Source of the DNA: Gemmatimonadota bacterium
Lineage (GTDB): Bacteria > Gemmatimonadota > Gemmatimonadetes > Gemmatimonadales > Gemmatimonadaceae
DNA: 64,000 nt
Assembly (NCBI GenBank): GCA_016714015.1
Contig: JADJNZ010000004.1
Span: 62,001 to 126,000 of the forward strand
Direction of reading: 5' to 3'
The notes beneath the pieces are model-generated. The model did no database searches and was not told the DNA's origin. It saw only the letters and a list, made by a program, of their open reading frames with translations. Made by a program: the position numbers and the translations under genes. Position 1 is the stretch's first letter. Each line of letters starts with the position of its first letter. This document shows, in pieces, positions 62,734 through 64,000 of this stretch.

Positions 62734-63704
62734 CGCGAGCCTGTCGTGCGGGGCAGCGCCTTGAGGAACTCGATCACGACCGCGGCCGAGTTCTCGGCGG
62801 CGAGCTGACCGAAGACGCGGACCTCGTTCCCGCCGGGCCCGCCGCCGGCCAGGTCGGAGAGGGAGCGGAACGCGATGTACGGGACGCGGTTCTCGTGCGC
62901 GACGACCGCGACCGCGGCCGTCTCCATGTCGAGCGCGTCGGCGCGGAAGGCCGTCCACGCCCACTCGCGGAAGGCCGCGTTGTCGACGAAGGTCGGGCCG
63001 CTCACGCCGTTCCCGCCGACGACGATGCGCGGGGCGTGCGCGAGGCACGCCCCGCTCGCCGTGCACCGCTTCAGCGGGGCGCGCGCCGCGACCGTCGCCG
63101 CGACGGCGAGCGCGGCCGAGTCCGCACCGAACCAGAAGCGTCGCTCCAGCGAGTCGGCGGGGGCGTTCCGCACGGTGACCGAGGTGCCCTGCGGGAACAT
63201 CATCCCGAAGTTGGGGAAGGGCGTGGTGACGCGATTGGGCGCGAAGCCGTTCGGCGTCTCACGGGCGAAGACCATTTCCTGATAGTTGCCCCACTGCGCC
63301 GGCACCGTGACGTCGCCCACGTTCAGGCCAGGGTTGACGCCGCCGGCGATGCCGGAGAAGACGATCGACGTGATGGTGAAGCGGTCGAGGACGGCTTGGG
63401 TGGTCATTGCGGCGTTGACCATGCTGAAGCCGCTGAGCATGAGGGCGACGTCGTGCCCGGCGAGCGTGCCCAGATAGATCGTGCGGCCGTTCACGACGCG
63501 CCGCTCCGTGATGGTCGTCGCCGCGCGCAGCGCGACCCACTCGGCGTCGAAGGCGGACATCACGGCGATGCGCGGGACCGCGTCGCGACCCTGATCGGCA
63601 TGCGGAGCGGCACCGCGAGCCGCACCGACGGCACCGGACGCGCACGCGGCCAGCAGGAGGAGGCCGGCCGCCATCGCGGCCCGGGGAAGACGGCGTCGTC
63701 GCAC
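62730..63704 (-). CDS. Lipoprotein nucleosidase/phosphorylase (MTA/SAH nucleosidase-like fold)
   Basis: 324 residues with a lipobox (LLAAC), so extracytoplasmic. The fold matches PNP_UDP family enzymes: VMSAFDAEW near residue 48, FSGIAGGVNPGLNVGD for base or phosphate binding, and DMETAAVAVV as the ribose-contact motif. It would cleave purine nucleosides outside the inner membrane. GTG at 63704 directly follows the preceding stop; ATG at 63674 is the alternative and keeps the signal peptide. Confidence 0.88.
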   Translation of the reverse strand: MRRRRLPRAAMAAGLLLLAACASGAVGAARGAAPHADQGRDAVPRIAVMSAFDAEWVALRAATTITERRVVNGRTIYLGTLAGHDVALMLSGFSMVNAAMTTQAVLDRFTITSIVFSGIAGGVNPGLNVGDVTVPAQWGNYQEMVFARETPNGFAPNRVTTPFPNFGMMFPQGTSVTVRNAPADSLERRFWFGADSAALAVAATVAARAPLKRCTASGACLAHAPRIVVGGNGVSGPTFVDNAAFREWAWTAFRADALDMETAAVAVVAHENRVPYIAFRSLSDLAGGGPGGNEVRVFGQLAAENSAAVVIEFLKALPRTTGSR

Positions 63705-64000
63705 TCAGGGCCTCGTGGCGTTGGCGTCGATCTGTCGCTTCATGATCCGCAGCAGTTCCTGGTTGGTCCACGGCTGCCAGCCATGCGGCTTGAGCGGCCG
63801 TCCGTACTCGAACGTCCCGGCGAAGTACGGGCCCTTGCCCGGCTCCTTGGTGCTCTCGAGGAACTGCTCGAAGCGATAGACGCCGAGGTTGAGGAAGTAG
63901 TTGTCCATGTCGCCGACGGCGACGTGGATCTTCCCGACCAGGCTCGGTCCGATACGGCTCCAGTTCCGCTCGACGTACGCGCGCAGGTCGTAGCCCCGCT
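63705..64000 (-). CDS. C-terminal part of an esterase-like alpha/beta-hydrolase, start outside window
   Basis: The frame is open to the right edge and continues from RGYDLRAYVERNW through HVAVGDMDNYFLNLGVYRFE to the stop at 63705. The VGDMDNYxLN segment is a C-terminal motif of exported putative esterases of the tannase/feruloyl-esterase-like group. Only about 98 residues are visible. The next gene begins immediately after its stop, so it heads or belongs to the purine salvage operon. Confidence 0.65.
   Translation of the reverse strand, partial: RGYDLRAYVERNWSRIGPSLVGKIHVAVGDMDNYFLNLGVYRFEQFLESTKEPGKGPYFAGTFEYGRPLKPHGWQPWTNQELLRIMKRQIDANATRP

Overview
The window is a GC-rich, gene-dense stretch of bacterial chromosome with 49 protein genes and no tRNA, rRNA, CRISPR array, integrase or transposase that I can see. 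The gene content fits a heterotrophic diderm bacterium close to Gemmatimonadota: an acidobacterial-type duplicated orphan permease, Asp-box repeat proteins, many exported serine hydrolases, orphan membrane/winged-helix gene pairs, and lipoproteins with FN3, Big or YVTN repeats. This placement is inference from gene content; a marker-gene phylogeny would settle it.

Layout. 1-7807 (minus) holds most of a giant lipoprotein with about 24 FN3 modules that runs off the left edge. It is the last gene of a three-gene operon with an exported PEGA/degenerate-trypsin protein (7809-9524) and a zinc-ribbon Ser/Thr kinase (9521-11326). 11709-14908 is an iron operon: a membrane-anchored DtxR-FeoA-FeoA regulator followed by FeoB, with a perfect palindrome over its promoter. 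14993-22793 carries Fpg, a sialidase/beta-lactamase fusion, a 1,074-residue Asp-box protein and an orphan prepilin-like gene. 22929-28155 has small envelope proteins, a methyltransferase, a sulfide:quinone-oxidoreductase-like gene divergent from a membrane-protein/regulator pair, and a frameshifted uppS. 28152-35510 covers a DUF4173 protein, a P-loop kinase, DinB, an aminotransferase, and a three-gene export operon (Y-shaped: one large exported protein plus two lipoproteins). 35621-41143 has GNAT, acyl-CoA dehydrogenase, GtrA, a degenerate alpha/beta hydrolase and a subtilase. 41250-43444 is a fasciclin gene divergent from an ECF sigma/anti-sigma pair. 43472-53713 holds an exported class V aminotransferase with RidA, GNAT, DUF429 (frameshifted), DUF808, an M48 lipoprotein protease, a threonine dehydratase with a beta-lactamase-fold hydrolase, a lipoprotein gene broken by an amber codon, and a stand-alone type II secretion E N-domain protein. 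53841-64000 has an ADOP permease, a porin with a PstS-like half domain, a hybrid histidine kinase coupled to a Rieske oxygenase, and a purine salvage operon.

Most informative points. (1) The fasciclin and sigma genes diverge from a 15-bp inverted repeat whose two arms are the -35 elements of two near-identical promoters, GCATCC-N16/17-CGAAY, as in the mycobacterial SigK-RskA-MPT70/83 circuit. (2) Several operon-leading genes have a TANNNT hexamer exactly six bases before the start codon, which suggests leaderless mRNAs. (3) The kinase, the protease-fold protein lacking all three catalytic residues, and the FN3 lipoprotein look like one envelope signalling or adhesion unit. (4) About twenty single-base frame changes fall within 3.9-7.3 kb while the rest of the window has only three coding lesions, so that part of the FN3 gene is probably poor consensus sequence.
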